Source: a beta proteobacterium AAP65 (GTDB lineage Bacteria; Pseudomonadota; Gammaproteobacteria; Burkholderiales; Burkholderiaceae_C). Taken from it: a stretch of DNA of 64,000 nucleotides. Below the pieces are notes generated by a model, which saw nothing but the letters and a program-made list of their open reading frames with translations, had not been told where the DNA came from and searched no databases. Numbering within the stretch: position 1 is the first letter of the stretch; each line of letters opens with the position of its first letter. Location of the stretch: contig LJHW01000048.1 of the NCBI GenBank assembly GCA_001295865.1, positions 19,036 through 83,035 of the forward strand. Direction: 5' to 3'. The position numbers and the translations under genes are program-made. This document shows, one piece after another, positions 31,828 through 40,266 of this stretch.

Positions 31828-32889
31828 TCATGCCTGTTCGACCCAGCCATCGACGGTGTCGGCGCCGTCCAGCCAGCGCAGGACCTCTGCCACCATCGGG
31901 TGGTCCACCGCCGCGTAGCGCTGGTGCAGTCGCTCGCGGTCGTCGCCAAGCTGGTCGAAGCCGCGGTCCTGCAGGGCATGCAGGTCCTGCTCCAGCATGG
32001 CCGCGATGTCGTCGCCTGCCAGCGCGCGTGCTGCCTCCCGGAAGGCGTGCATGTAGCGGTAGGCCGGACCTTCGCGATAGCTGGCCACCAGCGTCGCCGC
32101 GGGAATCAGGCTCAAGTGCGGCTGCAGCGCCGGGTTGATGGCGTGCGCCGCGATGTGCGCACCGATCGCACTCGGGCGTCCGGTGAAGCCGCGCAGGTGC
32201 AGGAAGCGCGACATGCGCGGCCCGTCGTTGACCGGGTAGTTGTCCCACAGGGTCGGCTTGCGGCCCAGGGCTTCGGTCACTCGGTCGAGGTGGCCCGGGC
32301 TGAACTCGCGCGTGCAGATCTCTTCGCCTGTCCAGTACACGCCCACACGCGCATCGAGCCGTCGCCCCAGGTCCTGCAGGTAGCCCGCCGGGCGCTCGCC
32401 GAACACGACATCGAGCATGCGATCGTCGGAGTAGTACGTCGGGCACATGAAGACTCGGCTGGCGCGCGTATGTTCCAGCGCGGTGTGCACGATCTCGGCT
32501 TCGCGCGCCGCAAGGTCCGGCACGTCACCGCGGGTGTCGTCGAAGAGGATCGCCAGATCGTCGATGCCGATCGCATCGAGCGAACGGACCTTGTTGATGA
32601 AGGCCGCCCTGTCGGGCCCGCCGAAGTCACGGTACAGATCGTAGGGGCTCAGGCCCACGCCGAACCGCAAACCGAGGCCACCGCAGTGCGCCGACAGATC
32701 GGCCAGCTCGACCAAGGCCGTGTCAGGATGAGACTCACGCCAACGGCGCCGCAGGAAGGCATCGGCCTTCGGCGCGAAGTGGAAGAACCCGTACCCCAGT
32801 TCGCGCAGGCGTGACATCACCTGCTTGCGATCGGCGTGCTGCCACGGCCGACCGAAGTAGCCTTCGATGACACCGAGTTCGGGAACCAT
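31828..32889 (-). CDS. GH84-type beta-N-acetylglucosaminidase
   Basis: A 353-residue protein that starts VIEGYFGRPW, the N-terminal signature of GH84 (NAGidase/O-GlcNAcase). The paired catalytic aspartates D117-D118 are in LAILFDDTRGD. Other blocks are FHFAPKAD, GVGLSPYDLY, VGVYWTGEEI and LWDNYPVND. No signal peptide is seen, so it is probably cytoplasmic. It would remove N-acetylglucosamine from a glycan, sugar or protein. Its place 18 bases after a DsrE gene, inside a sulfur-handling gene run, is unexpected. Confidence 0.82.
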   Translation of the reverse strand: MVPELGVIEGYFGRPWQHADRKQVMSRLRELGYGFFHFAPKADAFLRRRWRESHPDTALVELADLSAHCGGLGLRFGVGLSPYDLYRDFGGPDRAAFINKVRSLDAIGIDDLAILFDDTRGDVPDLAAREAEIVHTALEHTRASRVFMCPTYYSDDRMLDVVFGERPAGYLQDLGRRLDARVGVYWTGEEICTREFSPGHLDRVTEALGRKPTLWDNYPVNDGPRMSRFLHLRGFTGRPSAIGAHIAAHAINPALQPHLSLIPAATLVASYREGPAYRYMHAFREAARALAGDDIAAMLEQDLHALQDRGFDQLGDDRERLHQRYAAVDHPMVAEVLRWLDGADTVDGWVEQA

Positions 32890-32907
32890 GCGCGCGTTTT
32901 CTCTGCC

Positions 32908-33258
32908 TCAGAACACCAGGACCTTGTCGGCCTCGGCCGTCCAGTCCGCCAGCTGCGCCAGCGTGCCGCGCCGGGCCCCGTCGATCATCTCCTCGTCGCG
33001 CAGGCCGCGTGCGTCCATGCAGGTGCCGCACAGGCCCACCTCACCCTTGCGCGCCACCTTGCCCAGCATGAGCTGCACGCTGTAGTAGCCCTCGGGCACC
33101 TTCTGCCCGCTCTTGGCGCAACCGACGGCGTCGGCCATCAGGAACAGACGCACGGCCTGGTCTTCCTTGGCCGCCAGTGCGCCGGCAAGCCGCAGCCCGT
33201 TGTAGGCGCGCTCGTTGCCGTAGGGCGCATTGTTCAAGACAAAAAGGGTGGAGGTCAT
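32908..33258 (-). CDS. DsrE-family protein
   Basis: A 116-residue cytoplasmic protein with the DsrE/F fold: TLFVLNNAPYGNERAYNGLRLA at the start, VRLFLMADAVGCAKSG and VGLCGTCMDARG. Conserved cysteines in GCAKSG and CGTC could carry sulfur. Such proteins shuttle persulfide sulfur. AGGAG precedes ATG 33258. It lies 25 bases downstream of the ArsR-rhodanese regulator gene. Confidence 0.83.
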   Translation of the reverse strand: MTSTLFVLNNAPYGNERAYNGLRLAGALAAKEDQAVRLFLMADAVGCAKSGQKVPEGYYSVQLMLGKVARKGEVGLCGTCMDARGLRDEEMIDGARRGTLAQLADWTAEADKVLVF

Positions 33259-33283
33259 GTGAGGCTCCTGTTTCAACGCGGGT

Positions 33284-33946
33284 TCACGGCCGGGTCACCG
33301 GCAGTCCCGCGGCCTGCCATTCGCTGACGCCATCGGAGGTCTTGCGCGCACGGAATCCGCGCTTCTTCAGCATGGCCACGGCTTCGTCGGACATCAGACA
33401 GAAGGGGCCGCGGCAGTAGGCGACGATCTCCACGTCGCGTGGCAATTCGGACAGCCGATGCGCCAACTCGGCCAGCGGCATGGAGCGAGCGAAGGGTAGA
33501 TGCGCGGTCTCGTACTCCTGCGGGGGCCGCACATCGAGCACGACCACCTCGCTCCGCTTGGCCTGCGCCATCAGTTCCTTGCGACCGACCTTGGCCAGTT
33601 GATCGGGCTCGGCCATCATCTGCTGGACGGCCAGGCGCAGTTCGACCAGGTGCTCCTCGGCGACTTGGCGCAGCGTGACGCCCAGTTGCGCCACGTCCTG
33701 GCCGCTCAGCCGGTAGAGCATGCGCTTGCCATCACGCCGGCTCTGCACCAGGCGCGCTTCCTTCAACGCCTTCAGGTGCGCGCTGGCGAGCTTGATATCG
33801 ACCCCCACCGCCTCGGCGACCGCTTCCACCGACTTCTCGCCCTGCGCGAGCATCTCCAGCATCTCCAGTCGCTTCGGACTGGCCAGTGCCTTGCCCACGC
33901 GGGCGACCTGTTCGTAAAGAAGGTCCTTGAGTGTTCGGTTGTCCAT
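33284..33946 (-). CDS. ArsR-family regulator fused to a rhodanese domain
   Basis: A 220-residue protein. The ArsR winged helix (residues about 10-95: ALASPKRLEMLEMLAQGEKSVEAVAE, LASAHLKALKEARLVQSRRDGKRMLYRL) is followed by a rhodanese domain (VVVLDVRPPQEYETAHLPFA, active loop AYCRGPFC). Fusions of this type respond to reactive sulfur species, as in the BigR/YgaV group in a broad sense. The start at 33946 is favoured; an ATG three codons upstream (MYIMDN) is possible. An inverted repeat ACATTC-N12-GAATGT covers the region just upstream and may be the autoregulatory operator. Confidence 0.85.
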   Translation of the reverse strand: MDNRTLKDLLYEQVARVGKALASPKRLEMLEMLAQGEKSVEAVAEAVGVDIKLASAHLKALKEARLVQSRRDGKRMLYRLSGQDVAQLGVTLRQVAEEHLVELRLAVQQMMAEPDQLAKVGRKELMAQAKRSEVVVLDVRPPQEYETAHLPFARSMPLAELAHRLSELPRDVEIVAYCRGPFCLMSDEAVAMLKKRGFRARKTSDGVSEWQAAGLPVTRP

Positions 33947-33951
33947 GATGT

Positions 33952-33975
33952 ACATTCTAACGATCTTGCGAATGT
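33952..33975. promoter_or_regulatory. Candidate operator of the ArsR-rhodanese regulator
   Basis: ACATTC-N12-GAATGT is a perfect 6-base inverted repeat, 6 bases upstream of the regulator start and about 50 bases before the divergent sterol-desaturase gene. ArsR proteins of the sulfide-responsive type bind ATTC...GAAT sites, so both genes may be controlled. Confidence 0.5.
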
Positions 33976-34027
33976 CTGCAATCAAACCCAACAAGTATCT
34001 GCCGGACCTCTCGCATTGGAGCCCGCC

Positions 34028-34891
34028 ATGGATCTCGAAGCCTTCATCCTCGCCTACGAGCCCGCCATTCGGCTGGCGTCCTTCGCCGCGATCTTCATGG
34101 GAGTCGGGCTGTGGGAACTCGTGGCGCCACGCCGCGCGCCGACCGTGTCCAGGGCCCTGCGCTGGTCGGCTAATCTCGGGATGGCGGCGATGAATACCGT
34201 ACTGCTGCGGCTGCTGTTTCCTCTGGCCGCCGTGGGCATGGCTGCCTTTGGCACCGCCAGCGGCTGGGGACTGCTGAACCACTTCCAGGTGCCGTTCTGG
34301 ATCGCCGTACCGGTGGCGGTGATCGCGATGGACTTCGTGATCTGGCTGCAGCACGTGATGGTGCATGCCGTGCCGGCGCTGTGGCGGCTGCATCAGGTGC
34401 ACCATGCCGACCTCGACTACGACCTGACCACCGGCGCCCGCTTCCACCCCGTGGAAATCGGCCTGTCGATGCTGATCAAGTTCGCCACGATCACCGTGCT
34501 CGGGCCACCCGTGCTGGCAGTGGTGATCTTCGAGGCGCTTCTGAACGCCACTGCGATGTTCAACCACGGCAACATCCGGTTGCCGAACGCGCTGGACCGC
34601 GTGCTGCGCTGGTTCGTCGTCACGCCTGACATGCACAGGGTGCACCACTCGGTCGAGGACGACGAGACGAACTCGAACTTCGGCTTCAATCTGCCCTGGT
34701 GGGACCGGCTTTTCGGCACTTACCGAGCGCAGCCGCGCGCCGGCCATGAGCAGATGACCATCGGGATCCATGGCCACCGCGATCCGCACGAAGTGTCGCG
34801 GCTGCCGGGCATGCTGATGCTGCCGTTCCGCGGCGAAGTCGAGGGCTACGCGATCAACCGCAGGCACTGGCCTGAGGGCGGCGTCGGCTGA
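34028..34891 (+). CDS. Sterol desaturase / fatty acid hydroxylase superfamily membrane protein
   Basis: A 287-residue integral membrane di-iron enzyme. Hydrophobic helices lie at about 13-32, 55-75 and 88-106. The histidine clusters are H-VMVH and WRLHQVHHAD, then FNHGNI, then TPDMHRVHHS, which fit the HxxxH/HxxHH/HxxHH scheme of the superfamily. It oxidises a C-H bond of a lipid at the membrane; the substrate is unknown. ATG 34028 has a GGAG site. It diverges from the ArsR-rhodanese gene and may share its operator. Confidence 0.85.
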   Translation: MDLEAFILAYEPAIRLASFAAIFMGVGLWELVAPRRAPTVSRALRWSANLGMAAMNTVLLRLLFPLAAVGMAAFGTASGWGLLNHFQVPFWIAVPVAVIAMDFVIWLQHVMVHAVPALWRLHQVHHADLDYDLTTGARFHPVEIGLSMLIKFATITVLGPPVLAVVIFEALLNATAMFNHGNIRLPNALDRVLRWFVVTPDMHRVHHSVEDDETNSNFGFNLPWWDRLFGTYRAQPRAGHEQMTIGIHGHRDPHEVSRLPGMLMLPFRGEVEGYAINRRHWPEGGVG

Positions 34892-35298
34892 CCGGTCATG
34901 CTGGCCGCGAAGTCCGATCACGTCTAGCTGCCTCACAACGCCACGACACCGGGTGCGCTCGAAGTGGCAGCTGCGACGACAACCGCATCGGTCAGGTTGT
35001 CGGATATGCCAACCGAACCTCCGTTTCGATGGGCCGCTGACCCAGGTCGACCGCACTGCGTTCAGCCAAAGCAGTGGGTGCAACAGCATCCAATTTGCCG
35101 CTCAAGTTTTGCTTTCCGTTCACTGTGACCGAGCCCGGCCCGGCAAGAAATGGCCAACTTGGAACCACGTCGTCGCCAGCTTGCAGAACCCGCGGCTCTG
35201 CCCGCGGGTCGCTCGAGCACACATCCATCGCTGATCCGAGGTCTTCCTCTCCCAGGACGGACAGGTCGTCGACGTGCTCCGCATGGCTGGGCAATCGG
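34892..35298. other. Intergenic stretch with no supported gene
   Basis: About 400 bases between the sterol-desaturase-like gene and the orphan sdhB. All frames are short and of chance-like composition. No RNA gene or terminator hairpin was recognised. Confidence 0.4.
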
Positions 35299-35997
35299 TC
35301 AGGCGGCACGGCGCACCATCATTTCCTTGATCTTTCCGATGGCCAATGCCGGGTTCAGCCCTTTGGGGGAAACGTCGGTGCAGTTCAGGATCGTCCGGCA
35401 GCGGAACAGGCGGTAAGGGTCCTGAAGATCGTCCAGCCTCTGGCCGCTGGCCTGGTCACGACTGTCCACCAGGAAGCGGTAGGCCTGCAGCAGCCCCGCC
35501 GGCCCGACGTATTTGTCGGGGTTCCACCAGAAGCTGGGGCAGGCGCTGGAGCAACAGGCGCACAGGATGCATTCGTACAGGCCATTGAGTTCCTCTCGGG
35601 CCTCGGGCGCCTGCAAGCGCTCGCGCTCCGGGGGCGGGTCGTCATTAACCAGCCAGGGCTTGATGGAGTGGTACTGCTTGAAGAATCCAGTCATGTCCAC
35701 GAACAGGTCGCGGATCACGGGCAGACCCGGCAGTGGCTTCAGCACCACGGTACTCGGCAGCGAGCGCATGTTGGTCACACAGGCCAGGCCGTTCTTGCCG
35801 TTGATGTTCATGGCGTCCGAGCCGCAGATGCCTTCGCGGCAGGAACGGCGGAAGCTCAGGCTCGGATCGATCGCCTTCAGGCGCGTCAGCACGTCAAGCA
35901 ACATGCGGTCAGCGCCGCTCACCTCCAGTTCCATCACCTGCATTCGAGGCTTCTCGTCAGCGTCTGGGTCGTAGCGGAAGATGTGGAAGGTGTGCAT
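35299..35997 (-). CDS. Orphan SdhB-like iron-sulfur subunit with a missing cluster ligand
   Basis: A 232-residue protein matching succinate dehydrogenase iron-sulfur subunit throughout. The [2Fe-2S] site has C53, C58, D61 and C73. The [4Fe-4S]/[3Fe-4S] region has C143, C146, C149, C153, then C200 and C206. The next ligand, normally Cys in the CPKGLNP motif, is Ser210 (TDVSPKGLNP, codon TCC). In E. coli SdhB the equivalent residue is C216, a ligand of the [4Fe-4S] cluster. No sdhA, sdhC or sdhD is adjacent. This is probably a second, diverged copy and may be inactive or carry an altered cluster. Confidence 0.88.
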   Translation of the reverse strand: MHTFHIFRYDPDADEKPRMQVMELEVSGADRMLLDVLTRLKAIDPSLSFRRSCREGICGSDAMNINGKNGLACVTNMRSLPSTVVLKPLPGLPVIRDLFVDMTGFFKQYHSIKPWLVNDDPPPERERLQAPEAREELNGLYECILCACCSSACPSFWWNPDKYVGPAGLLQAYRFLVDSRDQASGQRLDDLQDPYRLFRCRTILNCTDVSPKGLNPALAIGKIKEMMVRRAA

Positions 35998-36005
35998 GGT
36001 GGCGT

Positions 36006-36335
36006 TCAGAGTGTCGGCGGGCGGAGGTAACGGTCGGCCCGATCGACCAGACTCAGCATCTCGTCGGCCGCTCGCAGGGTGATCGGGTGCTGGGTGAAGC
36101 CGGCTCGCGGTGAGATGTAGGTCGCCATGCCTCGAGCGAGGACCAGTTGTCGGTCAGGTGCCTCGGCCAGCAGCGCGATGATCAGGTTCTCCAACGCGAT
36201 CACGCGAATACGCAACTGGACCAACTCTGCGTTCGTCAGTGGGGAGTCTTCAGGCGCCAGCTCGTCCTGCCTCGAGGAGGGAGCGGAGCTCCTACCAGGT
36301 TCGAATCGGGAAGTCATGGTCACTGGGCTGGTCAT
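36006..36335 (-). CDS. Hypothetical protein upstream of the orphan sdhB
   Basis: A 109-residue protein, 8 bases from the sdhB-like start on the same strand. The centre is a leucine-rich helix (LTNAELVQLRIRVIALENLIIALLAEA) that may form a coiled coil. The rest (GMATYISPRAGFTQHPITLRAADEMLSLVDRAD) looks protein-like. An internal ATG at 36317 is an alternative start. There is no recognised family. Close spacing suggests an operon with the SdhB paralogue. Confidence 0.55.
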   Translation of the reverse strand: MTSPVTMTSRFEPGRSSAPSSRQDELAPEDSPLTNAELVQLRIRVIALENLIIALLAEAPDRQLVLARGMATYISPRAGFTQHPITLRAADEMLSLVDRADRYLRPPTL

Positions 36336-36342
36336 CGTGAAG

Positions 36343-36360
36343 GGGGTACGTACGCCCCCA
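36343..36360. promoter_or_regulatory. GC-rich inverted repeat
   Basis: GGGGG-TACGTACG-CCCCC lies 8 bases upstream of the hypothetical minus-strand gene and could be a promoter-proximal protein site or a hairpin. Confidence 0.3.
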
Positions 36361-36489
36361 GATGCCTAGCCTGCACTCAAGCAGACCTTGGCTTCCGTAC
36401 GGCAGCGCACTCAGGGGCGCGCCCGACCGTCGAGTTTCAGCGCATTCGATCCGGAGTTGGCTGAACGCACCCCATGCGCGTATGATGGC

Positions 36490-36505
36490 AAGTATTCGAT
36501 TACTT
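36490..36505. promoter_or_regulatory. Candidate operator of the exporter TetR gene
   Basis: AAGTA-TTCGAT-TACTT is a 5-base inverted repeat with a 6-base spacer, 26 bases upstream of the TetR ATG at 36532. The location fits autoregulation of the TetR-exporter operon. Confidence 0.4.
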
Positions 36506-36531
36506 ACTTACGGTCCACAGAAGGACTTGCC

Positions 36532-37131
36532 ATGCAAACCAGACTGCCCACCGAGGAGCGCCAGGCGGAGATCGTCGCGGCCGCGTTGAACCTGGCCCGG
36601 GATATCAGTCCAGTGTCGATCACCACGGGCGACATCGCTACCGCGGTCGGCGTCAGCCAGGGTGCCGTGTTCAAGCACTTTCCCACCAAGGAAGCCATCT
36701 GGGTGGCGGCGATGGCGTGGGTGCACGAAAGCCTGCTGGCCAGGATGAACGAAGCCGCGCAGGCGCAGACCTCGGCCGTGCGGGCACTCGAAGCGGTGTT
36801 CCGGGCCCATGTGGACTTTGTGGTCGCACATCCTGGCGCACCCAGGATCATCTTCCACGAGCTGCAGCAGTCCACCGATTCCCCAGTGAAGCAGGAAGTC
36901 CGGGCGCTGCTTCAGGCCTATCGGCGGCTGCTGCTGAGTCAGTTCAAGCTGGGCGTGAGGTCGGGCGAATTGCCAACCGATCTCGACCCCGATGCCGCGG
37001 CCACGACGCTGGTCGGCATCGTCCAGGGCCTCGTGATGCAGTCGATGCTGACCGGCAAACCCGCGGCGATGAAGACGCAGGCCGATGGCGTGTTCGCCAT
37101 CTACCTTCGCGGCATCCGGGCGGCAGCATGA
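36532..37131 (+). CDS. TetR-family regulator of the ABC exporter operon
   Basis: A 199-residue regulator. The helix-turn-helix (about 10-56) contains SITTGDIATAVGVSQGAVFKHFPTKEAIW. The C-terminal domain (HVDFVVAHPGAPRIIFHELQ) resembles regulators placed in front of efflux systems. AAGGA lies upstream of the ATG. The stop overlaps the start of the periplasmic adaptor gene (ATGA), so the regulator and exporter are one operon. Confidence 0.87.
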   Translation: MQTRLPTEERQAEIVAAALNLARDISPVSITTGDIATAVGVSQGAVFKHFPTKEAIWVAAMAWVHESLLARMNEAAQAQTSAVRALEAVFRAHVDFVVAHPGAPRIIFHELQQSTDSPVKQEVRALLQAYRRLLLSQFKLGVRSGELPTDLDPDAAATTLVGIVQGLVMQSMLTGKPAAMKTQADGVFAIYLRGIRAAA

Positions 37132-38318
37132 AGATCCCCTCGAACTGGTGGCGCCGGCTCGGGCTGGGCTCGCTCGGGGTGCTGTTGATCGCTGCGCTGG
37201 GGTATGTCGTCATGCGCTCCGGGCCCCTGGCGCCTACCCGTGTGACGGTCACACAGGCCAGCGTAGGCAGCTTGTCGCCATCGCTGTTCGGCATCGGCAC
37301 GGTCGAGGCACGTCGGTCCTACCTGATCGGGCCGACTGCGGCTGGCCGTGTGAGCAAGGTATTGGTCGATGTGGGAGACACGGTCACGTCTGGCCAGTTG
37401 CTGGCCGAGATGGACCCGGTGGACCTGGACGAGCGCGCCAGAGCCCTGGAGGCATCGGTGGCACGGTCGTCGAGCGTGGTCGCCGCTGCACAAGCGCAGC
37501 GGCGGGATGCGCAGGCGCGCAGCGAACTGGCGGCCATCACGGCGCGTCGCTACGTCGAACTCGGCGCGCAGAAGTTCATGAGCGCAGGCGCGGTCGAGGC
37601 CAAGCAGCAGGAGCAGGCCTCGGCCGATGCCGCCGTGGCTACAGCCGACGCCAACCTGGAGGCCGCGCGCCAGGACACCCAGCGCCTGGCCGCCGAACGT
37701 GCGGGCCTGCGGCAGCAGCGCGACAACGTGCGCCTGCTGGCTCCCGCCGCGGGCGTGGTCATCAGCCGCGATGCCGAGACGGGGTCCACCGTGGTGGCGG
37801 GGCAAGCCGTGCTGCGGCTCATCGAGCCCTCCTCCTTGTGGATCCGGGTGCGGCTGGACCAAGGCCGTTCGGCTGGCATGGCGGCCGGACTTCCAGCCTT
37901 GATCGTGCTGCGCTCGAAGCCGGGCGCTCGCTTGTCCGGCAAGGTGGCCAGGGTCGAGGCCACCAGCGACAGCATCACCGAGGAGCGCGTGGCCCTCGTG
38001 GCCCTGGACGCCCTGCCCCAGGGCCTGTCCACCGGCGAGCTGGCCGAAGTTACCTTGACGCTGCCGGCCACGGCCCCGGCCGTGCTGCTGCCCAACCCCG
38101 CGCTGCAACGTCAAGCCGATCAGGTCGGCGTGTGGCGCATCGAGGGCGGAAAGCCGACGTTCGCGCCGGTGCGCATCGGGCTGACCAGCCTCGACGGCCA
38201 GGTGCAGGTGCTCGAAGGCCTCAAAGCCGGTGACGAGGTGGTGGTGTACAGCGAAAAGGCGATCACGGCCGGCAGCCGCATCAAGATCGTCGACCAGCTC
38301 GCCGGCAGCAAGCCATGA
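37128..38318 (+). CDS. HlyD/DevB-like periplasmic adaptor subunit
   Basis: A 396-residue membrane-fusion protein with one N-terminal helix (about 13-30). The biotinyl-lipoyl-like start is GTVEARRSYLIGPTAAGRVSKVLVDVGDTVTSGQLLAEMD. An Ala/Gln-rich coiled-coil hairpin (about 100-200) and the second lipoyl half APAAGVVISRDAETGSTVVAGQ follow, with beta-barrel and membrane-proximal domains after that. It links the FtsX-like permease and ATPase encoded downstream to an outer-membrane channel, which is not encoded here. Confidence 0.87.
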   Translation: MKIPSNWWRRLGLGSLGVLLIAALGYVVMRSGPLAPTRVTVTQASVGSLSPSLFGIGTVEARRSYLIGPTAAGRVSKVLVDVGDTVTSGQLLAEMDPVDLDERARALEASVARSSSVVAAAQAQRRDAQARSELAAITARRYVELGAQKFMSAGAVEAKQQEQASADAAVATADANLEAARQDTQRLAAERAGLRQQRDNVRLLAPAAGVVISRDAETGSTVVAGQAVLRLIEPSSLWIRVRLDQGRSAGMAAGLPALIVLRSKPGARLSGKVARVEATSDSITEERVALVALDALPQGLSTGELAEVTLTLPATAPAVLLPNPALQRQADQVGVWRIEGGKPTFAPVRIGLTSLDGQVQVLEGLKAGDEVVVYSEKAITAGSRIKIVDQLAGSKP

Positions 38319-39532
38319 TCAGCCTGGCCGGCCGCGACATCCTGCATTCCTGGGGCAAGTTCGTGCTCACCGGCATCGGCTTGGGTCTGCTGATCGGCGT
38401 GACGCTGACGATGGCCGGGGTCTACCGCGGCATGGTGGACGACGCGCGTGCCTTGCTCGACAACAGCGGCGCCGACCTCTGGGTGGTGCAGCAGGACACG
38501 CAGGGGCCGTACGCGGAGTCGTCCAGCCTGCGCGACGACGTGGTGCGCAGCGTGCTTGGCTTGCCGGGAGTGGTGCGCGCCGCCAACGTCACCTACCTGA
38601 CGATGCAGGTGCGGGCCAGCGAAGGTCGAGACGCCGGTCGCGAAGTACGCGCCATGATCGTCGGCTTCGAGCCGGGCCAGCCGGCTCAGCCCGGTTCGCC
38701 CGGCTACTTGGTGGCGGGCCGGCACGTCACGCGCAGCCACTACGAGGCCGTGGTCGACGTGCGCACCGGTTTCACGCTGGGCCAGCACATCCGCATCCGG
38801 CGCCATGACTACACGGTGGTGGGGCTGACCCAGCGCATGGTGTCGTCCGGCGGCGACCCGATGGTCTTCATACCGCTCAAGGACGCGCAGGAAGCGCAGT
38901 TCCTGAAGGACAACGACGCCATCCTGAATGACCGCGCCCGCACGGCCGCCAACCCGGCGCTCAATCGGCCGGGCGTGCCCGGCTTGCTGGAGGCGATCCA
39001 GGCCTCGCAGGCCGCCAACCACAACGTCAATGCGGTGCTGGTGCAGGTGCAGCCCGGTGTGCCAGCCGAGACCGTGGCCGAGCCCATCCGGCGCTGGAAG
39101 CACCTGGAGGCCTACACACGCGCGCAGATGGAAGAGATCCTGGTCGCCAAGCTGATCGCCACGTCGGCGAAGCAGATCGGCATGTTCCTGGTGATCCTGG
39201 CCATCGTGAGTGCGGCGATAGTCGCTTTCATCATCTACACGATGACGCTGGGCAAGATCCGCGAGATCGCGGTGCTCAAGCTCATCGGCACGCGCAACCG
39301 CACCATCGCCGGGATGATCCTGCAGCAGGCGCTCGGGCTGGGGCTGATCGGCTTCATCGTCGGCAAGGTGGCGGCCACCTTCTGGGCGCCCATCTTCCCG
39401 AAGTACGTGCTGCTGGAAGTGAACGACGCGTTGCTCGGCCTGGTCGCGGTGATGGTGATCTGCGCGCTGGCCAGCACGCTGGCGATCCGCGCGGCCTTGG
39501 CGGTCGATCCGGCCGCGGCCATCGGCGGCTGA
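38315..39532 (+). CDS. ABC transporter permease, DevC/FtsX type
   Basis: A 405-residue protein with a helix near residue 20-40, a large periplasmic domain (about 45-265), and three C-terminal helices (MFLVILAIVSAAIVAFIIY, GLGLIGFIVGKVAATFWAP, LVAVMVICALASTLAIRAAL). This is the FtsX/MacB-type layout, including the block GKIREIAVLKLIGTRNRTI. It overlaps the adaptor gene by ATGA and precedes the ATPase gene by 11 bases. The trio corresponds to DevBCA-type exporters of glycolipids or other amphiphiles. Confidence 0.87.
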   Translation: MISLAGRDILHSWGKFVLTGIGLGLLIGVTLTMAGVYRGMVDDARALLDNSGADLWVVQQDTQGPYAESSSLRDDVVRSVLGLPGVVRAANVTYLTMQVRASEGRDAGREVRAMIVGFEPGQPAQPGSPGYLVAGRHVTRSHYEAVVDVRTGFTLGQHIRIRRHDYTVVGLTQRMVSSGGDPMVFIPLKDAQEAQFLKDNDAILNDRARTAANPALNRPGVPGLLEAIQASQAANHNVNAVLVQVQPGVPAETVAEPIRRWKHLEAYTRAQMEEILVAKLIATSAKQIGMFLVILAIVSAAIVAFIIYTMTLGKIREIAVLKLIGTRNRTIAGMILQQALGLGLIGFIVGKVAATFWAPIFPKYVLLEVNDALLGLVAVMVICALASTLAIRAALAVDPAAAIGG

Positions 39533-39543
39533 AGGTGGACACC

Positions 39544-40251
39544 ATGAGCGAAGCCGGCATCCGCATCGAGGGCCTGCGCAAGCGCTACGGCGAAGGCGAC
39601 ACGGCGGTCGACGCGCTGAAGGACGTCAACATGGTGGTGGCGCCCGGCGAGGTGGTGGGCCTGATCGGTCCCTCGGGCTCGGGCAAGAGCACCTTGCTGA
39701 AGTGCCTGGGCGCCGTCATCGAGCCGACGGCCGGACGCATGATCCTCGGCGGGCAGACCATCTACGACGATGGCTGGAAGATCCCCGACCTGCGCGCGCT
39801 GCGCCGCGACAGCATCGGCTTCGTGTTCCAGGCGCCCTACCTGATCCCCTTCCTCGATGTCACCGACAACGTCGCCTTGTTGCCGATGCTGGCCGGGCGC
39901 CCCAACGGCGAGGCGCGCGCTCGGGCGCTCGAGCTGCTGACCGCACTGGACGTGGGGCATCGCGCCACGGCGCAGCCGTCCGAGCTGTCGGGCGGTGAAC
40001 AGCAGCGCGTGTCGATCGCGCGCGCCCTGGCGAACAGGCCGCCGGTGATCCTGGCCGACGAGCCCACGGCGCCGCTGGACAGCGAACGGGCCCTGGCCGT
40101 CGTGCGCATCCTCAACCAGATGGCCACGCAGTACCACACGGCCATCATCGTGGTGACCCACGACGAGAAGATCATTCCGACCTTCAAGCGGATCTATCAC
40201 ATCCGCGACGGCCGGACCGAAGAAGAGGCGGGCGAAGGGCGCAGCCTCTGA
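39544..40251 (+). CDS. ABC transporter ATP-binding protein, DevA/LolD type
   Basis: A 235-residue ATPase. Walker A is G42-PSGSGKST-50, the signature LSGGEQQRVSIARAL, Walker B VILADEPTAPLDS and the switch histidine VVTHD. The aspartate after the signature-Walker B segment is typical of MacB/LolD-like ATPases. ATG 39544 has an AAGGTGG site; a GTG three codons upstream is less likely. It is the last gene of the TetR-adaptor-permease-ATPase operon and converges with ccoG. Confidence 0.9.
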   Translation: MSEAGIRIEGLRKRYGEGDTAVDALKDVNMVVAPGEVVGLIGPSGSGKSTLLKCLGAVIEPTAGRMILGGQTIYDDGWKIPDLRALRRDSIGFVFQAPYLIPFLDVTDNVALLPMLAGRPNGEARARALELLTALDVGHRATAQPSELSGGEQQRVSIARALANRPPVILADEPTAPLDSERALAVVRILNQMATQYHTAIIVVTHDEKIIPTFKRIYHIRDGRTEEEAGEGRSL

Positions 40252-40266
40252 CCGGCGCTGCAGCGT

